The notes beneath the pieces are model-generated. The model did not search any database. It was given only the letters and a program-made list of their open reading frames with translations, and was not told the origin of the DNA. Position numbers and translations under genes: made by a program. A stretch of DNA of 64,000 bases from Sphingopyxis sp. (GTDB lineage Bacteria > Pseudomonadota > Alphaproteobacteria > Sphingomonadales > Sphingomonadaceae), in assembly GCA_016463225.1 (NCBI GenBank), contig JAEMRT010000004.1, positions 62,001 to 126,000 on the forward strand. Direction: 5' to 3'. This document shows, one piece after another, positions 17,298-27,247 of the stretch; the stretch's first letter is position 1, and every line of letters starts with the position of its first letter.

Positions 17298-19894
17298 TGG
17301 TCGAAGCGGTCCGCACCACCTGCGCCTATTGCGGCGTCGGCTGCGGGATCCGCGCGACGGTGACCGGCGAGCGCACGGTCGAGATCGCCGGCGACCCTGA
17401 TCACCCGGCCAACCGCGGCAAACTCTGCTCCAAAGGCACGCATCTGGGCGAGACCGTCGGCCTCGAAGGCCGCTTGCTCCACCCCATGATCGGCAACAAG
17501 CGCGCGAGCTGGGACAAGGCGCTCGACCTCGTTGCGAAGCGGTTCAAGGAGACGATCGCGCGGCACGGCCCGAACAGCGTCGCCTTCTATGTCTCTGGCC
17601 AGCTGCTGACCGAGGATTATTATGTCGCCAACAAGCTGATGAAGGGCTTCATCGGTACCGCGAACATCGACACCAATTCCAGGCTTTGCATGGCGAGCGC
17701 AGTCGCGGCGCATATGCGCGCGTTCGGCGAGGACATCGTGCCGGCGACCTATGACGATCTCGATGCGGCCGACCTGATCGTTCTTGTCGGGTCGAACACC
17801 GCCTGGTGCCACCCGATCGTCTATCAGCGCATCCGCGCCCGCTGCGACGCGGGGGCCAAGCTTGTCGTCATCGATCCGCGGCGGACCGAAACCGCCGAAG
17901 AGGCCGACCTGCACCTCGCGATCCGCCCCGGCAGCGACGTCGCGCTGATGAACGGGCTGCTGCAGCATTGCCGCGAAGCCGGCATCGTCGACGAGGCGTA
18001 TCTCGCTGCGCACGTCGTGGTGCCGGACGATTTCTGGGACGAGCTTGGAGGGGGGAACGACCTGTGGTCGGTGGCGCGGACGTGCGACGTCAACGCTGCC
18101 GACCTCAGGCGTTTCTTTGACCTGTTCGCCGCCCATCCGCGCACCGTCACGATGTTCAGCCAGGGGATCAACCAGGCGACCGCCGGGACCGACCAGGTCA
18201 ACGCGATTCTGAACCTTCACCTCGCCACGGCACGCATCGGCAAGCCCGGCGCGGCGCCCTTTTCGATCACCGGCCAGCCCAACGCGATGGGCGGGCGCGA
18301 GGTCGGCGGGCTGGCAACCACACTCGCCGCGCATATGGATTTTGCCCCCGAAAACCGCGCGCGCGTCCAGCGTTTCTGGGCCGCGCCGACCATCGCCGAA
18401 AAGCCGGGGCTGAAGGCGGTCGATCTGTTCCGCAGCATCGGCGAGGGCCGCATCAAGGCCTTGTGGGTGATGGCGACCAACCCCGCGGTGTCGATGCCCG
18501 ACGCCAACCGGGTGCGTGCGGCGCTGGCCGACTGTCCGTTCGTCGTCGTCAGCGACGTGATCGAAAAGACCGACACCGGCGCCTTTGCCCATGTCCGCCT
18601 GCCCGCGGCGGCATGGGGCGAAAAGGACGGCACGGTCACCAACAGCGACCGGATGGTCAGCCGCCAGCGCGCTTTGTTCCCGCTGCCCGGCGAAGCGATG
18701 CCCGACTGGTGGATCGTCAAGGAAGTCGCGCGGCGGATGGGGTGGAAAAACGCCTTCGCCTATGACCGCCCCGCCGACATCTGGCGCGAGCATTGCCGCC
18801 TGTCGACCTATGACAATGACGGCGCGCGGCTGTTCGCGCTGCCCGGCGCGGCGCAGGGCGGCAACGCTGCCTATGACGATATGGCGCCGTTCCGCTGGGG
18901 CGGCGCTCACCCCTTTGCCGACGGCCGCTTTTCGACCGAAGACGGCCGCGCGCGGCTGATCCCGGTCGTCCAGAAAGACCTGCCCGAACCGCTCGCCAAA
19001 TGGCCGCTGACGCTCAACACCGGACGCTACCGCGACCAGTGGCATAGTATGACGCGCACCGGCCTCGCCCCCAGGCTGGCACGCCACCGCGAGGAGCCGC
19101 TGGTCGAGGTGCATCCCGACGATGGCGCACAGCTTGGCCTCAGCGACGGCGGCCTCGCGCGTGTCGACACACCGCAGGGCGACAGCATCTTCCGCGTCGC
19201 GTTCCAAGCAGGGCAGCGGCGCGGCGAAGCGTTCGTGCCGATCCACTGGACCGACCGCACGAGCAGCGGCGGGCGCACCGGACTCCTCTCGCGCCCGCTC
19301 GTCGATCCGCTATCGGGCCAGCCGGGGTTCAAACGCACCCCGGCGGCGATTGCGCCGGTCGCGGCGAAGTGGCGCGGCTTCCTGCTGCTCGCCCGCGACA
19401 CCGCCGACCGCCCCGCCTGCCTGTGGGCGACACGGATCGCGGTGCCATCGGGCGCGCTGTGGGAACTTGCCGGCAACAGCGATCTGCGCGCCATCGAGGC
19501 GCTGCTGCCCAGGGGCGAGCGCATCGAGGCCCAAGACGCGGCGCGTGGCACCCGCCGGGTCGCGGTGGTTGCGGACGGCCGCCTCGCCGCCGCATTGTTC
19601 GTCACCGAAAGCGGCGAACTGCCGCCGCGCGACTGGCTGATCGCGCAGCTTTCCGCCGCGCAGATCGCGCCGACCCTGCTCGCGGGCCGTGCACCGGGGG
19701 TGCAAGCCGACCGCGGACCCGTCATCTGCGTCTGTTTCGATATCGGACTCAAGACGATCGCCGCCGCGATCCGCGACCAAAGGCTGGCCGATGTCGCCGC
19801 GATCGGCGCCGCGATCGGCGCGGGCACCAATTGCGGGTCGTGCCGCCCCGCGCTCGCCAGACTCATTGCCGAGGAGAAGATCGATGCCGCCTGA
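17297..19894 (+). CDS. nasA: Assimilatory nitrate reductase, molybdopterin catalytic subunit
   Basis: CAYCGVGCGI...GKLCSKGTHLGETVG, MPT oxidoreductase domains, C-terminal BFD-type CVCFDIGL...TNCGSCRPAL. Confidence 0.95.
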   Translation: MVEAVRTTCAYCGVGCGIRATVTGERTVEIAGDPDHPANRGKLCSKGTHLGETVGLEGRLLHPMIGNKRASWDKALDLVAKRFKETIARHGPNSVAFYVSGQLLTEDYYVANKLMKGFIGTANIDTNSRLCMASAVAAHMRAFGEDIVPATYDDLDAADLIVLVGSNTAWCHPIVYQRIRARCDAGAKLVVIDPRRTETAEEADLHLAIRPGSDVALMNGLLQHCREAGIVDEAYLAAHVVVPDDFWDELGGGNDLWSVARTCDVNAADLRRFFDLFAAHPRTVTMFSQGINQATAGTDQVNAILNLHLATARIGKPGAAPFSITGQPNAMGGREVGGLATTLAAHMDFAPENRARVQRFWAAPTIAEKPGLKAVDLFRSIGEGRIKALWVMATNPAVSMPDANRVRAALADCPFVVVSDVIEKTDTGAFAHVRLPAAAWGEKDGTVTNSDRMVSRQRALFPLPGEAMPDWWIVKEVARRMGWKNAFAYDRPADIWREHCRLSTYDNDGARLFALPGAAQGGNAAYDDMAPFRWGGAHPFADGRFSTEDGRARLIPVVQKDLPEPLAKWPLTLNTGRYRDQWHSMTRTGLAPRLARHREEPLVEVHPDDGAQLGLSDGGLARVDTPQGDSIFRVAFQAGQRRGEAFVPIHWTDRTSSGGRTGLLSRPLVDPLSGQPGFKRTPAAIAPVAAKWRGFLLLARDTADRPACLWATRIAVPSGALWELAGNSDLRAIEALLPRGERIEAQDAARGTRRVAVVADGRLAAALFVTESGELPPRDWLIAQLSAAQIAPTLLAGRAPGVQADRGPVICVCFDIGLKTIAAAIRDQRLADVAAIGAAIGAGTNCGSCRPALARLIAEEKIDAA

Positions 19895-20684
19895 TGATTT
19901 CCCGCCCGGTACAGTCTGGCTCGTGGGTGCCGGTCCCGGCGACCCCGATCTGCTGACACGCAAGGCGATCCGGCTCATCGAGCGCGCCGGCATCGTCTTC
20001 CATGACGCCCTCGTCGGGCCGGGCGTTCTGGATCTCATCCCGGTGGGCACCGAACGCGTCGGCGTCGGCAAACGCTCGGGGCGCCATTCGAAGGATCAGG
20101 GAACGATCGACGCGCTGCTGGTCGCGGCGGCGGCGGCGGGCCAACGCGTCGTGCGCCTCAAGGGCGGCGATCCGTCGCTGTTCAGCCGCTCAGCCGAAGA
20201 AATCGCGGCACTTCGCGCGGCGGGGCATCCGGTCCATATCTGCCCAGGTATCACCGCCGCCAGCGCTGCGGCCGCATCGGCGGGCATTTCGCTGTCGCTG
20301 CGCGGCGTCGCGCGCGACGTTCGCTTCGTGACCGCGCACAGCCGCCGCGGCGCCGCGCTCGATGTCGACTGGAACTCGCTCGCACAGTGCGGATCGACGC
20401 TTGCCTTCTACATGGGGCGCGACGCCGCTCCCGACATCGCGCGGGGTCTCATCGGCGCGGGTATGCCCGCCGACATGCCGGTGATGATCGCGTGCAACGT
20501 CAGCCGCCCCGACGAACAGCGGCTCACGACGCGCCTCGACCTGCTCGGTCTTGCGACAAAGGCGCTGGCGAGCGAGGCGGCGACACTCATCCTGGTCGGC
20601 GCTGCGGTCAGTCCCGGCATGCGGCCAAGGGATGGTACGATAGCGGCCGGGGTGTCTGGCGAGATGAGCAACGAGGCATCCTGA
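19884..20684 (+). CDS. cobA: Uroporphyrinogen-III C-methyltransferase
   Basis: VWLVGAGPGDPDLLTRKAIRLIERAGIVFHDALV; VVRLKGGDPSLFSRSAEEI. Confidence 0.93.
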   Translation: MPPDDFPPGTVWLVGAGPGDPDLLTRKAIRLIERAGIVFHDALVGPGVLDLIPVGTERVGVGKRSGRHSKDQGTIDALLVAAAAAGQRVVRLKGGDPSLFSRSAEEIAALRAAGHPVHICPGITAASAAAASAGISLSLRGVARDVRFVTAHSRRGAALDVDWNSLAQCGSTLAFYMGRDAAPDIARGLIGAGMPADMPVMIACNVSRPDEQRLTTRLDLLGLATKALASEAATLILVGAAVSPGMRPRDGTIAAGVSGEMSNEAS

Positions 20685-21120
20685 GCCTCCCGATCTTCGA
20701 ATTCCCTGTTTTGATTGAAAGCTGCAGCCACAACAGTGCCACACGCGTTGCTGCCGCCTCGAGCTCACATTCGCCAACGACGGGTTTCAGGCAACCGTTT
20801 CCCGGCTATCTACAACCAGGTTGAGGCGCAAAGCTGCCGTGCCCGAACATTAGCAATTCCGGGCAATCCGCGAGCATGTTTGGCAACAGTCGGCGCGTTT
20901 GAAGGCATTTCCAACGAAGGCAGGGGCCGGTCTTCGAAGACCTTAAGAATGCTTCTAAAGCATTGAAATCATGGACAAGCGCTTCCTTCGATTCGGGCCG
21001 CGGCGCGTCCATTTCAGCGCGTAACAGCATTGCTTCACGAACGAGGTGCTTACGTGGCAAAATACTCGCTCCCGAACCCACGTCCGGAATCCAGCCAAGA
21101 AACTGAAATATAAGAAGAAA

Positions 21121-21197
<77 letters not shown>

Positions 21198-21300
21198 CAA
21201 TAGAGCGCGGCCTCTAGCAAGAGCATGGCCTGGCAGCAATGGCCTATCGACCGCAGCGCGCCGATGTGCGAAGCGGCGCCATGGGCTTGGGGAACGCCGC

Positions 21301-22365
21301 GTGAACGCATCATCCGAACGAAGCTGGCCGATGGCCGCCGACCTGTATGGCGAGATGCAGCTCGAGGCGCATCCGCCGGCGACGCGGCGCTGGCGCGACT
21401 ATCTGCCCGGAGTGCTCGTCACCGCGATCGCGGCGCTCGCCGCCGCCTGGCTCGCCGACCATTATGCGGCGCCGCTGGTGCTGATGGGGCTGCTCATAGG
21501 GCTGGCGATGAGTTTCCTGTCGCAGGACGAGCGCACCCACGCCGGGCTCGACCTGATGTCGCAGACCGCGCTGCGGATCGGGATCGTACTCGTCGGCGCG
21601 CGGATCACCGCCGAACAGCTCGTCGAACTCGGGCCGCTGCCCTTCGCGCTGCTCGTGCTGATCATGCTCGCGGTCATCGTCGTCACCGTCGCCAGCGCGC
21701 GGCTGTTCGCGCAGGACCGCCACGCCGCGCTGCTCGCCGGCGGCGCGACCGCGATTTGCGGCGCGTCGGCGGCGCTCGCGCTCTATTCGCTGATCGGTGA
21801 CAAGCGCGTCGATCAGGCGCGCTTCACGCTGACTCTGGTCGGCATCACCGTGGCCAGCGCGTTCGCGATGACGCTTTATCCGGTGCTCGCTGCCGAGCTG
21901 GCGCTGACCGACGCGCAGGCGGGGTTCCTGATCGGCGCGTCGATCCATGACGTCGCGCAGGCAATCGGCGGCGGTTTTTCCTTCTCGCCGCAAGCGGGCG
22001 AGGTCGCGACGATCGTCAAGCTGACCCGCGTCGCCCTGCTCGCGCCGATGCTGATGCTCGTTGCGCTGTGGCTGGGACGCCGCGGCGAAAGCGATGGCGC
22101 GCGCAAGATCCCGCTCCGCCTGCCCTGGTTCATTATCGGCTTTCTCGGCATCGCAGCGCTCAATTCGCTCGTGGCAATCCCTAGACCCATTCAGGACGGC
22201 GCGGCGACCGGCGCCCAAGCATTGCTCCTGCTCGCGATCGTCGCGACCGCAATGAAAGCGCGCCTGCATCTGCTGCTCGATCAGGGGTGGCGCAGCTTCG
22301 CGCCGATCATCATCGCGACACTGACCAGCTTTCTGCTCTCGCTGGCCGCGGCGCTGAGCCTGTGA
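21301..22365 (+). CDS. YeiH/UPF0324 family putative sulfate exporter
   Basis: Multi-TM, GGATAICGASAALAL and GASIHDVAQAIGGGFSFS motifs. Confidence 0.88.
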   Translation: MNASSERSWPMAADLYGEMQLEAHPPATRRWRDYLPGVLVTAIAALAAAWLADHYAAPLVLMGLLIGLAMSFLSQDERTHAGLDLMSQTALRIGIVLVGARITAEQLVELGPLPFALLVLIMLAVIVVTVASARLFAQDRHAALLAGGATAICGASAALALYSLIGDKRVDQARFTLTLVGITVASAFAMTLYPVLAAELALTDAQAGFLIGASIHDVAQAIGGGFSFSPQAGEVATIVKLTRVALLAPMLMLVALWLGRRGESDGARKIPLRLPWFIIGFLGIAALNSLVAIPRPIQDGAATGAQALLLLAIVATAMKARLHLLLDQGWRSFAPIIIATLTSFLLSLAAALSL

Positions 22366-22397
22366 CGCCGCGGCGTCACCACATCGGTTTGTAAACT

Positions 22398-23147
22398 TTA
22401 GCTTTTCGGCAACGCCCAGCTGACCGTCAGCTGCGTCGCGCGGCGCGGGATGTCGAGCTTGGCCTCGCTGAAATTGACCTTTTCATTGGGCGGCAGCATC
22501 CGCACCGGCGGCTTGATCGTCCAGCTGTAGACGATCGTCCCCTGCGCATCGCGCAGTTCGGCGAGGATCGGCGGCACCCGCTGTTCGCGGTCGGTCGGGT
22601 TGATGATCACCCCCGATGCGGCGAAATAGATCGTCCCGTCGGCGAGTTCGCGATGATCCTGATTGGGCGGCAATTCGATCACCAGATCGGGTTCGGCGAC
22701 CATGCCGGGCAGGCCCAAACCCTGCGCCCAGCTCGGCAGGCCGAAATAATAGAGCCCGACGGTCGCGGCGACCATCAGCGCGGCGGCGCTCGCGGCGATC
22801 AGCGTCCAGCGCTTCGCCGGATTGCGGCGTGGGCGGCGGAACGGCAGCGGCGCTTCGTCGGGGACTGCGGGTGACGGTCGCGGCGCCGGATCGGCGGCAA
22901 AGGCTTCGGGCGGCGGCGGTGCGGGTCGGGCAACCGGCGCGGGGCTGTCGGTATAGGATGGCGCAGGTTCGGGCGTGGGCGCAGCGACCGGCACGACAAC
23001 AGCTGCAGCCACCGCCGCGTCCATCTTCGCGGGCTCCTGAAACCAGCTGTGGCGGCAGCTCGCGCAGCGCACGGTGCGCCCCGTCGGTCCGATCGCCGTA
23101 TCGGGTACGACATAACGTGTGTGGCAGGACGGGCAGGCGAGGATCAT
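22398..23147 (-). CDS. Zinc-ribbon (MJ0042-type) membrane protein
   Basis: N-terminal [35 protein letters not shown], Pro-rich linker, one TM, C-terminal domain. Confidence 0.8.
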   Translation of the reverse strand: MILACPSCHTRYVVPDTAIGPTGRTVRCASCRHSWFQEPAKMDAAVAAAVVVPVAAPTPEPAPSYTDSPAPVARPAPPPPEAFAADPAPRPSPAVPDEAPLPFRRPRRNPAKRWTLIAASAAALMVAATVGLYYFGLPSWAQGLGLPGMVAEPDLVIELPPNQDHRELADGTIYFAASGVIINPTDREQRVPPILAELRDAQGTIVYSWTIKPPVRMLPPNEKVNFSEAKLDIPRRATQLTVSWALPKS

Positions 23148-23317
23148 GGTCCCCCTCTAAACACGCTGATTCGCAGCGTTGCAAGCGCCGCGTCGCCGCG
23201 ACCCGCCCACTCCCCGCTTTACCTGACCGGACAGCCGTGTAACAGGCGGAGCATGAGCGCCGCCGCGCCCCTGTTTCATGCCCCACCACCAGCGCAAAAC
23301 CTTGCGTGCGTGACGCC

Positions 23318-24049
23318 ATGACGGACACACCAACCCCGCGCTCCGGCGGCGCGATGGTCGAATTCGACGGCGTCGGCCTGCGCTATGGCCCGGATGCCGA
23401 GGTTCTGTGCGACATCAGCTTCAACCTGCAACCCGGCAGCTTCTATTTCCTCACCGGCCCGTCGGGCGCGGGCAAGACGTCGCTGCTCAAGATGCTCTAT
23501 CTGGCGCAGCGACCGAGCCGCGGCATCGTTCGCCTGTTCGGCGAGGATCTGGTCAATATGCCGCGCCAGCGGCTGCCCGGCTTTCGCCGCCGCATTGGCG
23601 TCGTGTTTCAGGACTTCCGCCTGATCCCGCACCTGTCGGCGCGCGACAATATCGCGCTGCCGCTGCGCATCGCGGGGGTCAGCGAAGAGGATCTGTCGGG
23701 GCCGGTCGGCGAAATGCTGAGCTGGATCGGGCTCGGTGATCGCGCCGACGCGCGCCCTGCGACATTGTCAGGCGGCGAGCAACAGCGCGTCGCGATCGCG
23801 CGCGCGGTGATCGCGCGCCCGCAACTGCTCGTCGCCGACGAGCCGACAGGCAACGTCGATCCCGAAATGGCGATGCGGCTGCTGGGATTGTTCGAGGCGC
23901 TCAACCGCCTTGGTACCACCGTCGTCGTCGCGACCCACGACGTCCACCTGATCAGCCGGATCGAAAATGCCCAGATGATGCGGCTGGAAAAGGGACGGCT
24001 CGCCGACCCCACCGGTGCGCTGCGCTATCCCCCGGCAAACAGGGCATGA
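23318..24049 (+). CDS. ftsE: Cell division ATP-binding protein FtsE
   Basis: GPSGAGKTSLLKMLY, LSGGEQQRVAIARAV, LVADEPTGNVD; followed by FtsX. Confidence 0.92.
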   Translation: MTDTPTPRSGGAMVEFDGVGLRYGPDAEVLCDISFNLQPGSFYFLTGPSGAGKTSLLKMLYLAQRPSRGIVRLFGEDLVNMPRQRLPGFRRRIGVVFQDFRLIPHLSARDNIALPLRIAGVSEEDLSGPVGEMLSWIGLGDRADARPATLSGGEQQRVAIARAVIARPQLLVADEPTGNVDPEMAMRLLGLFEALNRLGTTVVVATHDVHLISRIENAQMMRLEKGRLADPTGALRYPPANRA

Positions 24050-24059
24050 CGGGGCGCCC

Positions 24060-24965
24060 ATGATCATCCCGCGCGTCCCCGTCCAGCACCGCCGCCTGCT
24101 ACCCGACCGCCGCCTGTCGGGTCCGACGCCATGGGTCATTGCGATATTGATGATGCTGACCCTGCTCGCCGCCGCTGCCGGAGTCGGGCTGGCGCGCTCG
24201 GCCAATGCGATCGGCAGTGCGATCTCGGGGCGCGTGACGGTGCAGATCGTCACCGCGAACCCGGTGACGCGCGCCGAGCAGGCCGCGGCGCTGCGCCGCG
24301 CCGCGGCCGCACAGCCTTTTGTCCTGTCGGCGCGCGCGGTCGGCCGCGAGGAGCTGCGGGCGACGCTTGGCCAGTGGTTCGGCAGCGCCGACGGCGACGA
24401 TCCGGTGTTGAACTCGCTTCCCCTCCCCGCTCTCGTCGATATCGATTTTGTCGGCGAAAACCGCAGTGGCCATATGCAGCAGCTGCGCGCACTGGTCGCT
24501 GCCGAAGCACCTGGCGCGCGTATCATCCCGCACGCCGAATGGCTGGGGCCGGTCGCGCGGCTGATCGGCTCGCTCGCATGGATCGCCGGCGGGCTCGTGG
24601 TGCTGATGACGCTCGCCAGCGCCGCGGTGGTGATCATGACCGCACGTGCCGCGCTCGGCACCCATTTTGCGACGATCGAGATGCTCCATTTGATCGGCGC
24701 GACCGACCGCCAGATTACCCGGCTGTTCCAGCGCCGCATCGCGATCGACACCGCCTACGGCATTGCGCTCGGCAGCGTCGTCGCAGCCGCGATCCTGCTG
24801 CTGATCGGCTGGCAATGGGCGGGGATCACCTCGGGACTCGCCGCGACCGCCTCGCTCGGGCCGACCGGCTGGGCGCTCTTGCTGGCGCTGCCGCTATTGG
24901 CTATCGCGCTCGCAGCCCTGACGGCGCGCCAGACGTTGCTCGCCGCGCTCAAGAAGATTCTATGA
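24060..24965 (+). CDS. ftsX: Cell division protein FtsX
   Basis: Multi-TM permease, TARAALGTHFATIEMLHLIGATDRQITRLFQRR. Confidence 0.88.
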   Translation: MIIPRVPVQHRRLLPDRRLSGPTPWVIAILMMLTLLAAAAGVGLARSANAIGSAISGRVTVQIVTANPVTRAEQAAALRRAAAAQPFVLSARAVGREELRATLGQWFGSADGDDPVLNSLPLPALVDIDFVGENRSGHMQQLRALVAAEAPGARIIPHAEWLGPVARLIGSLAWIAGGLVVLMTLASAAVVIMTARAALGTHFATIEMLHLIGATDRQITRLFQRRIAIDTAYGIALGSVVAAAILLLIGWQWAGITSGLAATASLGPTGWALLLALPLLAIALAALTARQTLLAALKKIL

Positions 24966-25492
24966 TCAAGCGTTTGGTTTCCCTTTTCTTCCTGGCCTGG
25001 GTGCTCGGCTTTGCGTGGTTTGCGCTGCTGCCGCCATTGCCCGCGGCGGCGCAAAAAACCGACGCGATCGTTGTGCTCACCGGCGGACCGGGGCGGATCA
25101 ACCGCGCGCTCGAACGGCTCGAGGCGGGCGATGCCAAGCGGCTGCTGATCAGCGGCGTCGCGCGCGAGGTGAAACCGCGCGAGCTCGCCGCCGAATATAA
25201 GCGCCCGCTGCGCCTGTTCGACTGCTGCATCGCGCTGGGGTTCGAGGCCGAAGATACGCGCTCGAACGCGACCGAGGTCGCGACCTGGGTTGCGCGGCGC
25301 AACTACAAGAGCATCCGGCTGATCACCACCGACTGGCACATGCGCCGCGCCGAATATGAAATCGGCCGCGCGGTCGGCGACACGGTGACGATCCTGCCCG
25401 ATGCGGTACGCAGCGAGCCCAATTTCGCGACCCTGTTTCGCGAATATCACAAATATCTGGCCGGGCTGGCCGGCGGGCTGCTGGGCCTGTAA
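24962..25492 (+). CDS. YdcF/SanA-like (DUF218) protein
   Basis: TDAIVVLTGGPGRINRALERLEAGDAKRLLISG ... SNATEVATW. Confidence 0.85.
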   Translation: MIKRLVSLFFLAWVLGFAWFALLPPLPAAAQKTDAIVVLTGGPGRINRALERLEAGDAKRLLISGVAREVKPRELAAEYKRPLRLFDCCIALGFEAEDTRSNATEVATWVARRNYKSIRLITTDWHMRRAEYEIGRAVGDTVTILPDAVRSEPNFATLFREYHKYLAGLAGGLLGL

Positions 25493-25503
25493 GCGCAACG
25501 CCA

Positions 25504-26235
25504 ATGCGCTACATCATCGCCCTGCTCCGTTCGATCCTGTTCTGGATCGCCTTTTTCGTGATGAGCGCCATCTCGTCGATCGGCGGGGTGATCGCGCTGC
25601 CGATCTCACACCGCGGCACGATTTTTTTCGTTCGCATCTGGGCGCAGGCGCACCGGCTGTTCTGTCGTTTCCTGCTCGGGCAGACAATCGTCGTCGAGGG
25701 CGCGATGCCCGACATCCCGGTGCTCTATGTCTTCAAGCATGAATCGGCGTTCGAGACGGTCGAGCAACCGGGGCTGTTCAAACATCCTGCGGTGTTCGCG
25801 AAGGAAGAGCTGTTTTCGATTCCCGTCTGGGGGCAGGCGGCGCGTTTCTATGGCCTGATCCCGGTCGACCGCGACGGTGGCGGCAAGGCGATGCGCGCGA
25901 TGCTGAACGCCGCGAAGACGGCGCTCGCCGCAGGCCGTCCGTTGGTGCTGTTTGCCGAAGGGACGCGGGTGCCGCACGGCGAAGCTCCGCCGCTGCGCCC
26001 TGGCTTTGCCGGCATGTACCGGCTTCTCGGGGTCGATGTTATCCCGGTGGCGGTGAACAGCGGCCTCGCCTTTCCACCGCGCCGCTGGGTCAAATGGCCC
26101 GGTACGATAACCTACAAGATCGGCGAGACGATTCCCGCAGGGCTGCCGCGCGAAGAGGCCGAGGAACGGGTACGGGTGGCGATCAATGCGCTGAACCCGC
26201 CTGAGGCGTTGCTGAAATTCAACACTGCCCCCTAA
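25504..26235 (+). CDS. plsC: 1-acyl-sn-glycerol-3-phosphate acyltransferase
   Basis: KHESAFET acyltransferase-like motif, FAEGTRVPHGEAPPLRPG, VIPVAVNSGL. Confidence 0.88.
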   Translation: MRYIIALLRSILFWIAFFVMSAISSIGGVIALPISHRGTIFFVRIWAQAHRLFCRFLLGQTIVVEGAMPDIPVLYVFKHESAFETVEQPGLFKHPAVFAKEELFSIPVWGQAARFYGLIPVDRDGGGKAMRAMLNAAKTALAAGRPLVLFAEGTRVPHGEAPPLRPGFAGMYRLLGVDVIPVAVNSGLAFPPRRWVKWPGTITYKIGETIPAGLPREEAEERVRVAINALNPPEALLKFNTAP

Positions 26236-26239
26236 ATCC

Positions 26240-26316
26240 CGTTCGTGTCGAGCGAAGTCGAGACACGCGATGGCTCGGGCTGTGCAAGCGTATCTCGACT
26301 TCGCTCGATACGAACG
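26240..26316. repeat. REP-like inverted repeat (28-nt arms)
   Basis: CGTTCGTGTCGAGCGAAGTCGAGACACG (26240-26267) vs CGTATCTCGACTTCGCTCGATACGAACG (26289-26316), 26/28 complementary, in a convergent gap. Confidence 0.85.
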
Positions 26317-26336
26317 GACTCTGGGTCCGTGGCCGC

Positions 26337-27245
26337 CTAATGCTTCCGCCCGAAATCGGGCGCCGCATCATCCTGCCCCTCGGCAATGATCGACCGGCGG
26401 ATCGCGCGGGTCCGGGTGAACCAGTCCTCCAGCTTGTCGGCATCGCCGCGGCGGATTGCCTGCTGCAGCACCGTCAGATCCTCGTTGAACCGCTGCAAGG
26501 TCGCGAGCACCGCATCCTTGTTGGCCAGAAACACGTCGCGCCACATCACCGGGTCACTCGCCGCGATGCGGGTGAAATCGCGAAAACCACCCGCCGAATA
26601 TTTGATCACCTCACTCTCGGTGACCTCCTCCAGCTCGCTCGCCGTGCCGACGATCGTATAGGCGATCAGATGCGGCAAATGACTGGTCACCGCGAGCACC
26701 ATGTCGTGATGCGCGGCGTCCATGACGTCGACCTTGGCGCCGAGCGCTTCCCAGAATGTCGTGAGTGCCGCAACCGCATCGTCCGGCGCCGTAGCGTCGG
26801 GGGTGATGATGCACCAGCGCCCGTCGAACAGGCTAGCAAAGCCGGCTTCAGGTCCGCTGTTCTCGGTCCCCGCGACCGGATGCGCGGGGATGACGATATG
26901 ACCGGGCAACACGTGTCCCAGCGCTTCGGCAACGCTCGCCTTCGACGATCCGACGTCGGAAATGATCGTGTCCTGGCCCAGACCCGGCGCCATCGCTGAC
27001 GCTGCGGCGGCCATGCCGCCAACCGGCACTGCCAATATCACCAGATCGGCATCGGCGACTGCGCCTGCGGCATCATCGATCACCGCGTCGCAGAGGCCCA
27101 GCGTGCGCGCGATATCGCGCACGTCGCTGTTGGCGTCATGGCCGGTGACCACCACATCGGGCAGCCGTTCTTTCACCGCGCGCGCGATCGACGATCCGAT
27201 CAGGCCAAGCCCGATGATCGCCAGCCGTTCGACGCGTCGCGACAT
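26337..27245 (-). CDS. tyrA: Prephenate/arogenate dehydrogenase family protein
   Basis: MSRRVERLAIIGLGLIGSSIARAV; VIPAHPVAGTENSGPEAGFASLFDGRW. Confidence 0.9.
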   Translation of the reverse strand: MSRRVERLAIIGLGLIGSSIARAVKERLPDVVVTGHDANSDVRDIARTLGLCDAVIDDAAGAVADADLVILAVPVGGMAAAASAMAPGLGQDTIISDVGSSKASVAEALGHVLPGHIVIPAHPVAGTENSGPEAGFASLFDGRWCIITPDATAPDDAVAALTTFWEALGAKVDVMDAAHHDMVLAVTSHLPHLIAYTIVGTASELEEVTESEVIKYSAGGFRDFTRIAASDPVMWRDVFLANKDAVLATLQRFNEDLTVLQQAIRRGDADKLEDWFTRTRAIRRSIIAEGQDDAAPDFGRKH

Positions 27246-27247
27246 AA

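Noticed and set aside
17135-19246. 703-aa minus-strand ORF
   Set aside because: Antisense shadow of nasA.
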